Shown in pieces: positions 8,454-16,759 of a DNA stretch of 59,156 nucleotides. The stretch spans positions 4,710,001-4,769,156 of the forward strand of contig NC_017671.1 in NCBI RefSeq assembly GCF_000284595.1, read 5' to 3'. Both the position numbers and the translations under genes were made by a program. Numbering within the stretch: position 1 is the first letter of the stretch; each line of letters opens with the position of its first letter. Source of the DNA: Stenotrophomonas maltophilia D457 (GTDB taxonomy: Bacteria; Pseudomonadota; Gammaproteobacteria; Xanthomonadales; Xanthomonadaceae). The notes under the pieces are model-generated. The model made no database searches, was not told the origin of the DNA, and saw only the letters and a list, made by a program, of their open reading frames with translations.

Positions 8454-8846
8454 TCAGACCGCGTCGAGGTAGTACCAGCGGCCGTCGATGCGTTGGAAGC
8501 GGCTGTGCTCGGTCATCCTCACCGCGCTGCCGCCGCCGATGCGGTAGCGCGCGGTGAAGCGGACTTCGGCGCTGTCAGCACCAGTGACAGTGTGCTCGTG
8601 CACGGTCAGGCCCAGCCAATGGGTGCGCTGGCCGGGGGCATCGTCCAGCGACAGCTCGGCCGGACGCGTGTCCGGATGCCAGGACTGGCGCAGGTAGTCA
8701 GCCAGGCCACGCACATAGGCGCTGTAGCGCGAACGCATCAGGTGCTCTGCATCAGGCGCGGCTTCACCGGCATGGAAACGGCCACAGCAGGCGGCATAGT
8801 CGGCGGGAAGGCCACAGGGGCAGGGATCGGCAGGTTTTCGGCTCAT
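8454..8846 (-). CDS. ychJ: YchJ-family (UPF0225) SEC-C zinc-motif protein
   Basis: A 130-residue protein of the YchJ/UPF0225 family. It opens with a SEC-C metal-binding motif, CPCGLPADYAACCGRFH (residues 9-25), followed by the family segment AEHLMRSRYSAYVRGLADYL and a cystatin-like fold region with HWLGLTV, VRFTARYR and a C-terminal RIDGRWYYLDAV. The exact role is unknown. The ATG at 8846 is chosen because the protein then begins MSRKPADPCPCG as in homologues; the longer frame upstream runs into the promoter side of the next gene. It converges on the diguanylate cyclase, with only 3 bp between stops. Confidence 0.9.
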   Translation of the reverse strand: MSRKPADPCPCGLPADYAACCGRFHAGEAAPDAEHLMRSRYSAYVRGLADYLRQSWHPDTRPAELSLDDAPGQRTHWLGLTVHEHTVTGADSAEVRFTARYRIGGGSAVRMTEHSRFQRIDGRWYYLDAV

Positions 8847-8939
8847 GCCGGCATTGTCGCCGGGTTGCCGGGATTGATCCACGCGGGGCCGCAGTCGCCC
8901 GGAGCAGGACAGGCGTATGCTGTCGCGCCCCCTCCTTGA

Positions 8940-9728
8940 TTGATCGCCGTGCTGGAACTGGTTCCCCCTGAGTTGTGGTGGCTGGTGGTGATCGCCTTCA
9001 TCGCCGGCCTTGTGGATGCCGCCGTCGGTGGCGGTGGCCTGGTGCAGCTGCCCGGCCTGTTCACGGTGCTGCCGCAGCAGACGCCGGCGATGCTGTTCGG
9101 TACCAACAAGTTCAGTTCGATGTTCGGTACCGGTGCGGCCGCCTGGCGCTATGCGCGCAACGTGCGCTTCCCGTGGAAGCCGGTACTGTTCGCGGCCGGT
9201 ACCGCCTTCATCTTCTCCTTCGCCGGGGCCACCGCGGTGAGCCTGCTGCCCAAGGACGCGGTGCGCCCACTGGTGCTGGTGCTGCTGATCGCGATGCTGG
9301 CCTACACGTTGTGGAAGAAGGACTTCGGCGCGTTGCACCGGCCGCAGGAGATCGGCCGCCGCGAACTGGCGATCGCGCTGGTGATCGGTGCGGCGATCGG
9401 CTTCTACGACGGCTTCTTCGGGCCGGGCACCGGCAGCTTCCTGATCTTCCTGTTCGTGCGCTTCTTCGGCCTGGATTTCCTGCGTGCGTCAGCGGCGTCG
9501 AAGGTGGTGAACCTGGCGACCAATGTGGCGGCAATCTCGTTCTTCGTACCGACCGGCAACATCCTGTGGCTGTTCGCGCTGCCGATGGCGGCGGCCAACA
9601 TCATCGGCTCGGTGGTGGGCACGCGCCTGGCGTTGAAGGGCGGCACGCCGTTCATCCGCAAGTTGTTCGTGGGGCTGGTGGTGGTACTGATCGCGCGGAT
9701 GGCGTGGGATACCTTCCGCGGTGCGTGA
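8940..9728 (+). CDS. TSUP family transporter (TauE/SafE)
   Basis: A 262-residue inner-membrane protein of the TauE/SafE (TSUP, formerly DUF81) family; members export sulfite, sulfoacetate or related small anions. Seen are the N-terminal half-repeat AFIAGLVDAAVGGGGLVQLP with the tripping GGGG motif, TNKFSSMFGTGAAAWRYAR, and the second half-repeat GAAIGFYDGFFGPGTGSFL with ASKVVNLATNVAA, plus eight hydrophobic helices. No ATG fits; the likely starts are TTG at 8940 or GTG at 8949, neither with a strong ribosome site. It is divergent from the ychJ-like gene with a 93-bp gap and is followed by a cluster of REP palindromes. Substrate not deducible. Confidence 0.88.
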   Translation: MIAVLELVPPELWWLVVIAFIAGLVDAAVGGGGLVQLPGLFTVLPQQTPAMLFGTNKFSSMFGTGAAAWRYARNVRFPWKPVLFAAGTAFIFSFAGATAVSLLPKDAVRPLVLVLLIAMLAYTLWKKDFGALHRPQEIGRRELAIALVIGAAIGFYDGFFGPGTGSFLIFLFVRFFGLDFLRASAASKVVNLATNVAAISFFVPTGNILWLFALPMAAANIIGSVVGTRLALKGGTPFIRKLFVGLVVVLIARMAWDTFRGA

Positions 9729-9734
9729 ATGCGG

Positions 9735-9867
9735 TTGCCGGCCAGCGGCCGGCACTACCGGGTCATGAACGCTGCCCATGGGTAATGCCGGCCGCTGGCC
9801 GGCATCCCCATCCGATCGGGTCGTGAACCCCGCCCATGGGTAGTGCCGGCCGCTGGCCGGCATCCCC
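9735..9867. repeat. Three SMAG-type REP palindromes in a 58-bp tandem repeat
   Basis: Three GTAG-type palindromes with the core TGCCGGCCGCTGGCCGGCA lie between the convergent TSUP and jetC genes: 9735-9759 (minus orientation), 9782-9809 and 9840-9867 (plus; the first has GTAA instead of GTAG). The last two sit in a direct 58-bp tandem repeat starting at 9759 and 9817 (each begins CGGGTC). This matches the SMAG (Stenotrophomonas GTAG) REP elements. As hairpins between converging genes they may also act as 3'-end barriers. Confidence 0.9.
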
Positions 9868-9882
9868 ATTCAATCGACCGGG

Positions 9883-12800
9883 TCAGGCTTCGGCTTCTTC
9901 CGGTTCGTTGGCCTGCTGGCGGCTGCGCTCGGGCAGCTTCAGGCGCTTGCCTTCTTCGTCGTACTCGATCAGCAGCACGCCGGAGTCGTGGCGGCCGCTG
10001 ATCTCGACGAAGCAGGCGCCACCGATGAACGGCTCCAGCGTCATCACCGACTTCAGCGGAGTGGCGACCACCATCTGGAAACCGAAGTTGTCGAAGATGT
10101 TCATCGCCAGCGCGGTGAACTCGTTGTCGGCCTTGTCGAAGGCTTCGTCGAGCACGACGGCGGCGTAGCTGGGCAGCTGGCTGTCGGCGCCGCCGAGCTG
10201 GTAGCGCAGTGCCGCAGCCAGGCAGGTGGTGGCCAGTTTCTGGCGCTGGCCACCGGACTTGCCCGCGCCACTGCGGTAGATCTCGACCTGCTGGCGCGTT
10301 TCCGCATCCAGCTCGACGCCGATGAACTCCACGTGCATGCGTACGTCCAGCACCAGCTCGCGCCAGCGCTTGTCCTCGCCTTCCTGCGAACCCAGGCGGT
10401 TGACCAGCTGGCGCAGCACGGTGAACTGCGATTCGGCCAGCTCTCGCTGCTCGGTCTGCTGCTGCGCCAGCACCTCGCGCAGCTGCAGGTGGAACTCGCC
10501 GACTTCCGGCAGGCGGCGGTCGCTCAGTTCGATGGTCAGCAGCGTGCCACGGTTGAACGGCACCTGCTCCAGGCTGGCGTTCACTTCGTCCAGGCGCTGG
10601 CCGATCGACTTGCGGGCCTCGGCGCTGTGGCGCTGCAGGGCCAGCAGGTTGTTCTTGCTCTGGTTCTGCAGCAGATCGAAGAAGCGCTCTTCGTGCTGCG
10701 GCAGGCCGTCGCGCTCCAGGCGCTCGAGGCGGGCAAGGAAATCCTCGGCCGAGGCCACCGATACGGTGAAGTCGCCCGATTCCTCCGGCCACTGCTGGAT
10801 GAAGCGACGGAAGCAACCGATCAGCTGGTTCTCGATGCGGTTGAGGTCCTGCTGCGAGGTCGACAGCTGCTCGTTCAGCGCGTTGCTGACCTGGCGCATG
10901 TGCGCCTCCAGCGTTTCCAGGCTGAGCGGGCCCTGCTCCTGCAGGCGCTCGGCGAGCCCGGCTTCCTGCTCCTGGCCAAGGCTCGGCAGCACCAGCGCAC
11001 GGCTCTGCTGGCGAGCGCGGTCGAGGCGATCGCGTTCCTTGACCAGCTGCCCGCGCTCGACGCGGACGTCTTCATAGGTGCGGCGGGCCTGCTCGATGTC
11101 GGCGCGCACGGCGTCGATCTGCTTGGCCAGCTTGGCCAGGTCGGCATTGCCTTCGCGCAGGTCGCGCAGGGTGGCCTCGATATCGGTCAGGCGCTGCTGC
11201 GGGGCGGCGATGTCGATCTCGTTCCAGCTGATGCTGACCAGCTCGTGGCAGGCCAGGCGACGTTCGTTGTCGCGGTCACGCTGCCCACGCAGGCGCGCGA
11301 TGTCGGTCTCGCAGCTGGCGATGCGCTTGGCCAGTTCCTGGGCTTCGCGCTCGAAGGCGCCCACCTTGTCGTGGTTGTTGAAGCCGAGGATCCAGCGACG
11401 GCGGTCGCCCACCGCACTGCGGTCGTCCTTCTCGAAGCGGTCGCCGGGATGCTTGACCTGGCCTTCTCGGGTGATGCCGCGGTCGACGTTGCGCAGCTGC
11501 TTGGCATCCACGCACTCGTAGTCGAAGCGCTTGCCGAGCTCACGGCGCAGCCAGCTTTCGAATACGTGCTCGCGCAGCTCCAGCTTGTGCAGCAGCGACT
11601 TCGCCGACGGCTCGCGCGCGAACGCATCATCGTTGCGGCGCACACGGTAGTAGGTGAAGCGCATGCCCAGGTGAGTGCGATTCACCCACTCGGCGACGTC
11701 GTTGTAGTGCTTGTCATCGACCAGCAGCGACAGCGCGAAGCCACCCAGCACACGCTCGATGGCACCCTGCCAGCCCTGCTCTTCCGAGCGGACCTGGATC
11801 AGCTCGCCGACGAACGGCAGCGCCGCCTCGGCAATGCCGGTTTCCTCGGCCAGGCGCGCGCGCAGCTTCTGCATCGGCGCCGGGATGTTGGAGGGCGTGC
11901 GCTGCATCGCTTCGAGTTCCGCACGGACTTCGCCGAAACGGCGCTCGTCATCGCGCTTGCCACCCAGGCGATCGCTGATCGCATCGTCCAGCGCCGAAGA
12001 GGCACGCTGGCGGTCCTGCAGTTCGTTCTGCGCACGCTCGACCAGCTCGGCGAAGCCGTGTGCGTCGTCCGGAAGTTCAGCCCCGAGCTGCTGCGCGGCC
12101 AGGCTTGCCTGCTCGCGCTTGGCTTGGCGGCGGTCACGCTCGGCTTCGGCGCGGCCCTGCTCGCGTTCCAGTTCCTCGATGCGCTCACCGCCCTGCTGGC
12201 GACGCTGCAGTTCCAGTTCGGCCAGGCGCTCGGTGTGGTTGTCCAGTGCGGCACGGCGCTGGGCTTCTTCCCCGAGCAGGCCACGGTCACGCACGTCCAT
12301 CTCGCGCAGGCGCGCCTCGATCAGCGCCTGGCGGCGGCTTTCACGGAAGCTGTCGACGCCAAGCTTGAGGGCTTCGTCGTCGCCGCGCCGGCGGTGCATT
12401 TCCTTCAGGTCGTTGTAGTAGGCGCGTGCCGGCAGCAGGGTCTCCACCTGGCGGCGGGCGGTGACCACGGCCTGGTGCGCGCCATCGAGTTCGGCGAAGT
12501 CGCTGACCAGGCGCTCGGCGGCGTCGAAGGTCTTCGGCGTGTCGAGCATGAAGTCGCGCAGGAAGACGTTGAGGTCGCCCAGGTTCTTCGCCGACTGCGT
12601 CTTGTGCAGCAGGCGCAGCGCCATCTCGTTGTCGATGCCGAGCAGGTCGCGGAAGCGCTCGGCGTAGCCGGAGAAGGTGTCGAAGTGGTGCAGGTCGGAC
12701 AGCTTCTGCTTGAGCTTGCGCAGGTCCAGGTCAAAGCCGCCAAGATCCTTGGCGATGTCGAACGGACGCTCGGCGATCATGTAGTGCTTGCGCACATCGC

Positions 12801-13263
12801 CGGCCGAGGTGCCGTTACCGGAGATCCACAGCAGGCGCACCAGGCTGACCACGCGGCCATCGCCGGCGCGGTACTCCAGCGCCAGCGCAGTCCAGGTCGC
12901 GCCCTTGCGAAGGTACTGGGTGGCGATTTCGCCGGTGCCGCTGTCCTGCTGGTCGGCCCACGCGCCACGCACGTAGGACACCAGGTTGCGGTCGCGGCCA
13001 CTGCGCTCGGCTTCACGCGCGGCGGCGTTGAAATCGACGATGGCCGGCGGCGTCAGCAGCGCGGACATGGCATCGAGCAGGGTCGACTTGCCCGAGCCGG
13101 AACGGCCGACGAACAGGAAGCCACGCTCGGCGATCGGTACTTCGGTCAGTCCGTTGAACGTGCCCCAGTTGTGTACCTGCAGGCGACGCATGCGGAACTG
13201 CTGCAGGCGCGGGTCCGGCAGGCCTTCGTTGAACAGGGCGGGAGTGTGCTTGGAGATAGCCAT
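9883..13263 (-). CDS. jetC: SMC-like ATPase, JetC/MksB-like (COG4913) subunit
   Basis: A 1126-residue ATP-binding protein of the MukB/SbcC-like group used as the motor of Wadjet/Mks condensins. Walker A is GRSGSGKST at residues 53-61; long charged coiled-coil stretches fill the middle around a hinge (about 450-620); the ABC signature SGGQRQKL is at about 1003 and Walker B AVVLDEAFDKAD at about 1033-1044. Such proteins extrude DNA loops with their kleisin (JetA) and KITE (JetB) partners, here encoded directly upstream. ATG 13263 leaves a 16-bp gap after jetB; an in-frame GTG at 13305 would overlap jetB. No jetD follows: the next gene is the convergent TSUP transporter. Known members act in plasmid restriction or chromosome organisation; which applies here cannot be told. 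Confidence 0.88.
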   Translation of the reverse strand: MAISKHTPALFNEGLPDPRLQQFRMRRLQVHNWGTFNGLTEVPIAERGFLFVGRSGSGKSTLLDAMSALLTPPAIVDFNAAAREAERSGRDRNLVSYVRGAWADQQDSGTGEIATQYLRKGATWTALALEYRAGDGRVVSLVRLLWISGNGTSAGDVRKHYMIAERPFDIAKDLGGFDLDLRKLKQKLSDLHHFDTFSGYAERFRDLLGIDNEMALRLLHKTQSAKNLGDLNVFLRDFMLDTPKTFDAAERLVSDFAELDGAHQAVVTARRQVETLLPARAYYNDLKEMHRRRGDDEALKLGVDSFRESRRQALIEARLREMDVRDRGLLGEEAQRRAALDNHTERLAELELQRRQQGGERIEELEREQGRAEAERDRRQAKREQASLAAQQLGAELPDDAHGFAELVERAQNELQDRQRASSALDDAISDRLGGKRDDERRFGEVRAELEAMQRTPSNIPAPMQKLRARLAEETGIAEAALPFVGELIQVRSEEQGWQGAIERVLGGFALSLLVDDKHYNDVAEWVNRTHLGMRFTYYRVRRNDDAFAREPSAKSLLHKLELREHVFESWLRRELGKRFDYECVDAKQLRNVDRGITREGQVKHPGDRFEKDDRSAVGDRRRWILGFNNHDKVGAFEREAQELAKRIASCETDIARLRGQRDRDNERRLACHELVSISWNEIDIAAPQQRLTDIEATLRDLREGNADLAKLAKQIDAVRADIEQARRTYEDVRVERGQLVKERDRLDRARQQSRALVLPSLGQEQEAGLAERLQEQGPLSLETLEAHMRQVSNALNEQLSTSQQDLNRIENQLIGCFRRFIQQWPEESGDFTVSVASAEDFLARLERLERDGLPQHEERFFDLLQNQSKNNLLALQRHSAEARKSIGQRLDEVNASLEQVPFNRGTLLTIELSDRRLPEVGEFHLQLREVLAQQQTEQRELAESQFTVLRQLVNRLGSQEGEDKRWRELVLDVRMHVEFIGVELDAETRQQVEIYRSGAGKSGGQRQKLATTCLAAALRYQLGGADSQLPSYAAVVLDEAFDKADNEFTALAMNIFDNFGFQMVVATPLKSVMTLEPFIGGACFVEISGRHDSGVLLIEYDEEGKRLKLPERSRQQANEPEEAEA

Positions 13264-13279
13264 GCGATGGTCGGGTCTC

Positions 13280-13981
13280 TCAGGCCTCGGCGGCCGGGGT
13301 TTCACGCAGCTGGCGGTAGACCGCCGAAAGCTGGGATACGTCTTCGGCGGAGAACAGCAGCTTCAGCGCCGGCGAGACTTCGTGGCGGTCGTCCTGGCCG
13401 CTGAGGCGGGTCAGGATGTGGTTGTCCTTCATCTTCTGCACCGCCGAGGCGACACGGCGGTTGAAGCCGGCGCGGTCGGTGGACAGGTTCTTCTCGTAGA
13501 TGGCCAGCGCTTCGGCCATCTCGGCGTCGGCGACCACCGCGCGGTTGCCGCGCGCATCGGCCTCGGCCAGCTGCTGGCGCAGGTACAGCAGCAGCACCGA
13601 ATCGATGAAGGTCAGCGGCGAGGTGCGCAGCAGCACCGGCGCATCCACGTCTTCGGTATCGGCCTGGCGGGTGAAGGCCACGCCGCTGTCACGGTCGAGC
13701 ACCAGTTCCAGGAACAGGTCCGCCAGCGAGGAGCGGATGGCCGCCTCGCTGCGGATCAGTGCCGGCCACAGCTTGGCGTGGCGCAGCTGGTCGATGCTGG
13801 GGCCGATCAGCAGCTGGCACAGCGCGCGGCGTGCATCCAGCGGCAGGCGCCCGGTGTCGCCGAGGTAATACACGTCATTGCCACGGCGGGGCTGCGCCAC
13901 GGCCGCCACCGGTTCGGCTTCGTAGGCGTCTTCCGCCACGTCGGCCTGCGGTGCGTCGATGGGATCTTCATGCCAGCTCAT
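13280..13981 (-). CDS. jetB: DUF4194 protein, JetB/MksE-like KITE subunit
   Basis: A 233-residue DUF4194 protein, the small winged-helix (KITE) subunit that bridges kleisin and SMC heads in Wadjet/Mks complexes. After an acidic N-terminus (MSWHEDPIDAPQADVAED) come LYLRQQLAEADARGNRAVV and the helical segment ASAVQKMKDNHILTRLSGQDD, typical of the family. The ATG at 13981 is preceded by AGGAGAG and overlaps the end of jetA by 14 bp, so the three genes form one operon. The longer frame upstream (to 14071) lies within jetA and is unlikely. Confidence 0.87.
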   Translation of the reverse strand: MSWHEDPIDAPQADVAEDAYEAEPVAAVAQPRRGNDVYYLGDTGRLPLDARRALCQLLIGPSIDQLRHAKLWPALIRSEAAIRSSLADLFLELVLDRDSGVAFTRQADTEDVDAPVLLRTSPLTFIDSVLLLYLRQQLAEADARGNRAVVADAEMAEALAIYEKNLSTDRAGFNRRVASAVQKMKDNHILTRLSGQDDRHEVSPALKLLFSAEDVSQLSAVYRQLRETPAAEA

Positions 13982-15437
13982 GGCGTCTCTCCTGGGTGAA
14001 CCAAACCAGCGGGATGCGGGCGCGACGGACCTGGCCGTCGCCACCACGCCATTCGGCAAGCTCCTGCTCACCAGCGATCACGTTGCCGAAGCGCGTGCCC
14101 AGCGACAGGTAGCCGATGACGCTGCCAAGACCCTGCGGTGCTTCGCGCTGCGACAGTGCCTGGGCGATGCTGAGCCGCGGCTGTGCATCGAGCAGGTCGT
14201 GCAGGTCGCGGCGCAGGGTGCGGAAGTCGATTTCAGACGAAGCGACCAGATCACCGACGCTCTCCAGGCTGATGGCTGCGGCGTCGTTGTACTCGACGTT
14301 GCCATCGACCTGGGCGCTGCGCGGATCGTGCAGCTTCCACTGCGACCACGAGCGCAGGCGGCTGGTGGTCAGCTGCAGGTCGCGGCCGATGCCGCGTTGT
14401 GCGGGGAATTCGTCGCGCAGGGCCAGCGCTTCGGACTGCGCCTGCTTCAGCAGCTGGTTGAGGCGGCGCTGTTCCAGATAGCCACGGCTCTGCACGAAGC
14501 CACGCAGGCTGCGCGCGAAATTCTGCAGCACGTCGTGCACCTGGCCACCGCGCTCGAGCATGGTGCTGGTGAAGCCGCGCAGGAAGTTGCGTTCATTGCG
14601 GTCCAGGCGGCGGGCGAAGCCACGCGCCAGCACCGCTTCCAGCGCGGCATCGAGCTGGGCGCTCTGTTCGGCGTCGTTGAGCAGGCGCCAGAAGGCCTGG
14701 AAGCTGCGACCGGCATCGCTCTCGCCGATCACATCCACGCCTTCGAACAGCTGCGACAGCACATCGCCGCGCTCGCCCTCGTCGTCGATGATGCGTTCGC
14801 GGAAGTCGCGGTTGAGCTGCTCGAAGTCGTCGCGCACGCGGCGGAAGTCCTCGGTCAGCTCGTCGGCCAGGCCGATGATCTGGCGCGCACGTTCCAGCGC
14901 GCGCTTGCCATCCAGCGCGATCACGCGGCCGGCGCCGACGCGGGCGATCTCGGCGTCGATGCGGTCGCGCTCGTCGCGCAGTGCTGACAGGCGTGCATCC
15001 GGGTCGGACTCGGTCTGCGCGGCCAACTGCGAGAGCTGTTCGATGACCAGCGCCAGGCGGCTTTCGGTGGCGGCCACGCGGGCCTGCTCGAGGCCATCGG
15101 CGAAGCGGATGGCCTGCAGTGCCGCGGTCGACAGCTCGTACTGCTCCTGGTCGGCGCCTTCGGGCAGGCGGCGTTCCAGCCAGCCCTGGGCCAGCCAGTG
15201 CGCGATGTAGGCCTGCGCGGTACGCGGCAGCTCACGCGACAGTTCGTCGCCGTTGAGCTGGTCCAGCGCACGCTGCAGGCGCTCGTTGAGCACCGACGAC
15301 GGCAGCGTGCGCTCGCCGTCCATCAGCAGCCCCTGCAGCAGGCCGATGATTTCCGGGGCGTGGTCGGCGGCAAGCAGCTTCCACTGGGGCTGTTCGCGCA
15401 GATGGCGGTAACGGGAGATGCGTTCGCGGTGCTTCAT
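13968..15437 (-). CDS. jetA: DUF3375 protein, JetA/MksF-like kleisin subunit (Wadjet type I)
   Basis: A 489-residue DUF3375 protein, the kleisin-like subunit that defines type I Wadjet operons. The N-terminus reads YRHLREQPQWKLLAADHAPEIIGLLQ, as in the family, followed by a helical middle with several coiled-coil stretches (about 130-240 and 290-345) and the C-terminal ALSQREAPQGLGSVIGYLSL and ARIPLVWFTQE. It is the first gene of jetA-jetB-jetC. The ATG at 15437 has no clear Shine-Dalgarno but begins the conserved N-terminus. A 112-bp gap with GC-rich hairpins separates it from the 3' end of folE, which reads the same way, so read-through from folE is possible. Confidence 0.87.
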   Translation of the reverse strand: MKHRERISRYRHLREQPQWKLLAADHAPEIIGLLQGLLMDGERTLPSSVLNERLQRALDQLNGDELSRELPRTAQAYIAHWLAQGWLERRLPEGADQEQYELSTAALQAIRFADGLEQARVAATESRLALVIEQLSQLAAQTESDPDARLSALRDERDRIDAEIARVGAGRVIALDGKRALERARQIIGLADELTEDFRRVRDDFEQLNRDFRERIIDDEGERGDVLSQLFEGVDVIGESDAGRSFQAFWRLLNDAEQSAQLDAALEAVLARGFARRLDRNERNFLRGFTSTMLERGGQVHDVLQNFARSLRGFVQSRGYLEQRRLNQLLKQAQSEALALRDEFPAQRGIGRDLQLTTSRLRSWSQWKLHDPRSAQVDGNVEYNDAAAISLESVGDLVASSEIDFRTLRRDLHDLLDAQPRLSIAQALSQREAPQGLGSVIGYLSLGTRFGNVIAGEQELAEWRGGDGQVRRARIPLVWFTQERRHELA

Positions 15438-15511
15438 GCAGCGAAAGGAGTCATGAGGGCTGGCGGGGACGAGCAGCCGCCCGCGGCGGCCGCGCGGGCA
15501 GCCGTGGGCAT

Positions 15512-15531
15512 GCCGGCCCGCAGAGGCCGGC
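15512..15531. repeat. GC-rich hairpin downstream of folE
   Basis: GCCGGCC (15512-15518) pairs with GGCCGGC (15525-15531) around a 6-nt loop, in the gap between folE and jetA. No T-run follows on the minus strand; a REP remnant or weak 3'-end structure is the most that can be said. Confidence 0.45.
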
Positions 15532-15549
15532 GCAGTGCGGTCAAGCGGC

Positions 15550-16161
15550 TCAGCGCTTGCCGCCCACTTCGATGAAGCGCAGGAACTCGGCGCGGGTACG
15601 CGCGTCGTCGCGGAAGCTGCCCAGCATCTTCGAGGTGACCATGCTGACGCCGCGCTTGTGGATGCCGCGGGTGGTCATGCATTCGTGGGCACCTTCGACG
15701 ACCACACCGACGCCGATCGGCTGCAGCACATCCTGGATGCACTGGGCGATCTGCGCGGTCATCTTCTCCTGCACCTGGAAACGGCGGGCGTAGGCTTCGA
15801 CAACGCGGGCCAGCTTGCTGATGCCCACCACCTTGCCGGCCGGCAGGTAGCCGACGTGGACGCGGCCGATGATCGGCGCCATGTGGTGCTCGCAGTGGCT
15901 TTCGTACTCGATGTCACGCAGGACGATCAGTTCGTCGTAGCCGGCCACTTCCTCGAAGGTCCGCTCCATGTAGGCGCGCGGGTCGTCGCGGTAACCGCTG
16001 AACCAGTCGCCATAGGCTTCGGCGACACGGCGGGGGGTATCCAGCAGGCCTTCGCGGGACGGGTCCTCGCCGGCCCAGCGCAGCAGGGTGCGCACGGCAT
16101 CCTCGGCCTGGTCCTGGGTCACGTCGCCCTGCGGGGCGGCCTTTTCGTTGTTCTTGCTCAT
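15550..16161 (-). CDS. folE: GTP cyclohydrolase I (FolE)
   Basis: A 203-residue enzyme that converts GTP to 7,8-dihydroneopterin triphosphate, the entry step to folate and other pterins. Zinc ligands are visible as Cys90 and His93 in SHCEHHM and Cys161 in HECMTTRGI; the family segments DTPRRVAEAY, IIGRVHVGYLPAGKVVGISK and VSMVTSKMLGSFRDD are all present. The start ATG at 16161 gives a normal-length bacterial FolE; the longer frame upstream crosses the hairpin region and has no family similarity. Downstream lies the jetABC operon on the same strand. Confidence 0.96.
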   Translation of the reverse strand: MSKNNEKAAPQGDVTQDQAEDAVRTLLRWAGEDPSREGLLDTPRRVAEAYGDWFSGYRDDPRAYMERTFEEVAGYDELIVLRDIEYESHCEHHMAPIIGRVHVGYLPAGKVVGISKLARVVEAYARRFQVQEKMTAQIAQCIQDVLQPIGVGVVVEGAHECMTTRGIHKRGVSMVTSKMLGSFRDDARTRAEFLRFIEVGGKR

Positions 16162-16271
16162 TGCGTACAGCGTCCCGAACGGGGGGCGAGCATCGTACCC
16201 GACCGGGGGGTGGGTCGTCCTGTTGGTCGGGTTCATCGGGGGTCTCTTGCAGCGCCTCGGTGCTGCTGAGC

Positions 16272-16381
16272 GAGAGGAGGAGGGGCAGGCCGGGCAGGAC
16301 ACGCCGCAAGTACGTCCCTGTAGGCTCGGCCACGGCATCCATGCCGTGGACGGTCCTGCCCGGCCTGCCCCTCCCCCTCTC
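16272..16381. repeat. Composite hairpin element, copy 1
   Basis: Outer arms 16272-16300 and 16353-16381 are complementary over 29 bp with one mismatch. Inside is a conserved core (16299-16331, with GTACGTCCCTGTAGGCTCGG) and an inner hairpin CCACGGCAT/ATGCCGTGG (16330-16338 and 16341-16349) with a 2-nt loop. The core recurs, inverted, in copy 2. Confidence 0.8.
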
Positions 16382-16542
16382 CGACGGTTTCCTGCGGGCG
16401 CGGCCGGACCGCCCGAAAGCGGGGGCAAAAGCGGGGGTTCATGGCTTCGGAAGCACCGCGGGCCGCTGCTGCGGTGGGTGCGGGCCGTTGGTCCGCACTG
16501 CTCCTGCCTTTAAAGAGCCAACCCACCACGCTCGCGGGGTGA

Positions 16543-16660
16543 TGGGAGGGCAGCGGGGGCCGGGCGGGGCAGGACCGTCCGCGGCATGGATGCCGCGGCC
16601 GAGCCTACAGGGACGTACTTGCGGCGTGTCCTGCACCGTCCGGCCCCCGCTGCCCCACCC
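16543..16660. repeat. Composite hairpin element, copy 2 (inverted)
   Basis: Outer arms 16543-16575 and 16628-16660 are complementary at about 28 of 33 positions but differ in sequence from the arms of copy 1. The core (16598-16630) is the exact reverse complement of the copy 1 core. The inner hairpin is CCGCGGCAT/ATGCCGCGG (16579-16587 and 16590-16598), in which an A-T pair of copy 1 is replaced by G-C, a compensatory change that supports a conserved structure. Confidence 0.8.
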
Positions 16661-16716
16661 GACACCAAGCGGGCGCAACGCTTTCCTCAGTATTCCTGCC
16701 CACCCATTCAGCAATA

Positions 16717-16755
16717 CCTATTGATAGGAATGAAATTAGTAGTATCCTATCTATC
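16717..16755 (+). promoter_or_regulatory. Promoter of the MarR gene with overlapping operator-like repeats
   Basis: TTGATA (16721-16726) and TATCCT (16743-16748) with a 16-bp spacer fit a sigma-70 promoter, whose start point would fall only a few bases before the ATG at 16760. Two dyads overlap it: CCTAT/ATAGG (16717-16728) and GATAGGA/TCCTATC (16723-16729 and 16745-16751). The local AT-rich base composition stands out. Autorepression by the MarR protein is the natural inference. Confidence 0.65.
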
Positions 16756-16759
16756 TCTT

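Larger units (their letters stand above)
16162..16709. other. Gene-free 0.6-kb interval carrying two inverted composite hairpin elements
   Basis: No plausible gene lies between the divergent folE and MarR genes. The open frames here only cross palindromic, GC-rich sequence and resemble no family I know. The interval contains two copies, in opposite orientation, of a composite hairpin element (listed separately) plus a short tandem of AGCGGGGG around 16425. The marR promoter and operator-like repeats occupy its right edge. Confidence 0.7.

Noticed and set aside
9735..9867. Possible CRISPR-like array
   Set aside because: Repeats are palindromic SMAG elements in a short tandem duplication; no uniform spacers and no cas genes.
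9988..13404. 1138-residue open frame on the plus strand
   Set aside because: Antisense shadow of jetC; no domain signal, while the minus-strand frame has complete ABC motifs.
15512..15531. Intrinsic terminator of folE
   Set aside because: A good stem but no T-run on the minus strand; kept only as a hairpin.
16161..16724. Open frames in the folE-marR gap as possible small genes
   Set aside because: They only cross the palindromic elements; no ribosome site, no family signal, and the residues follow from the repeats.
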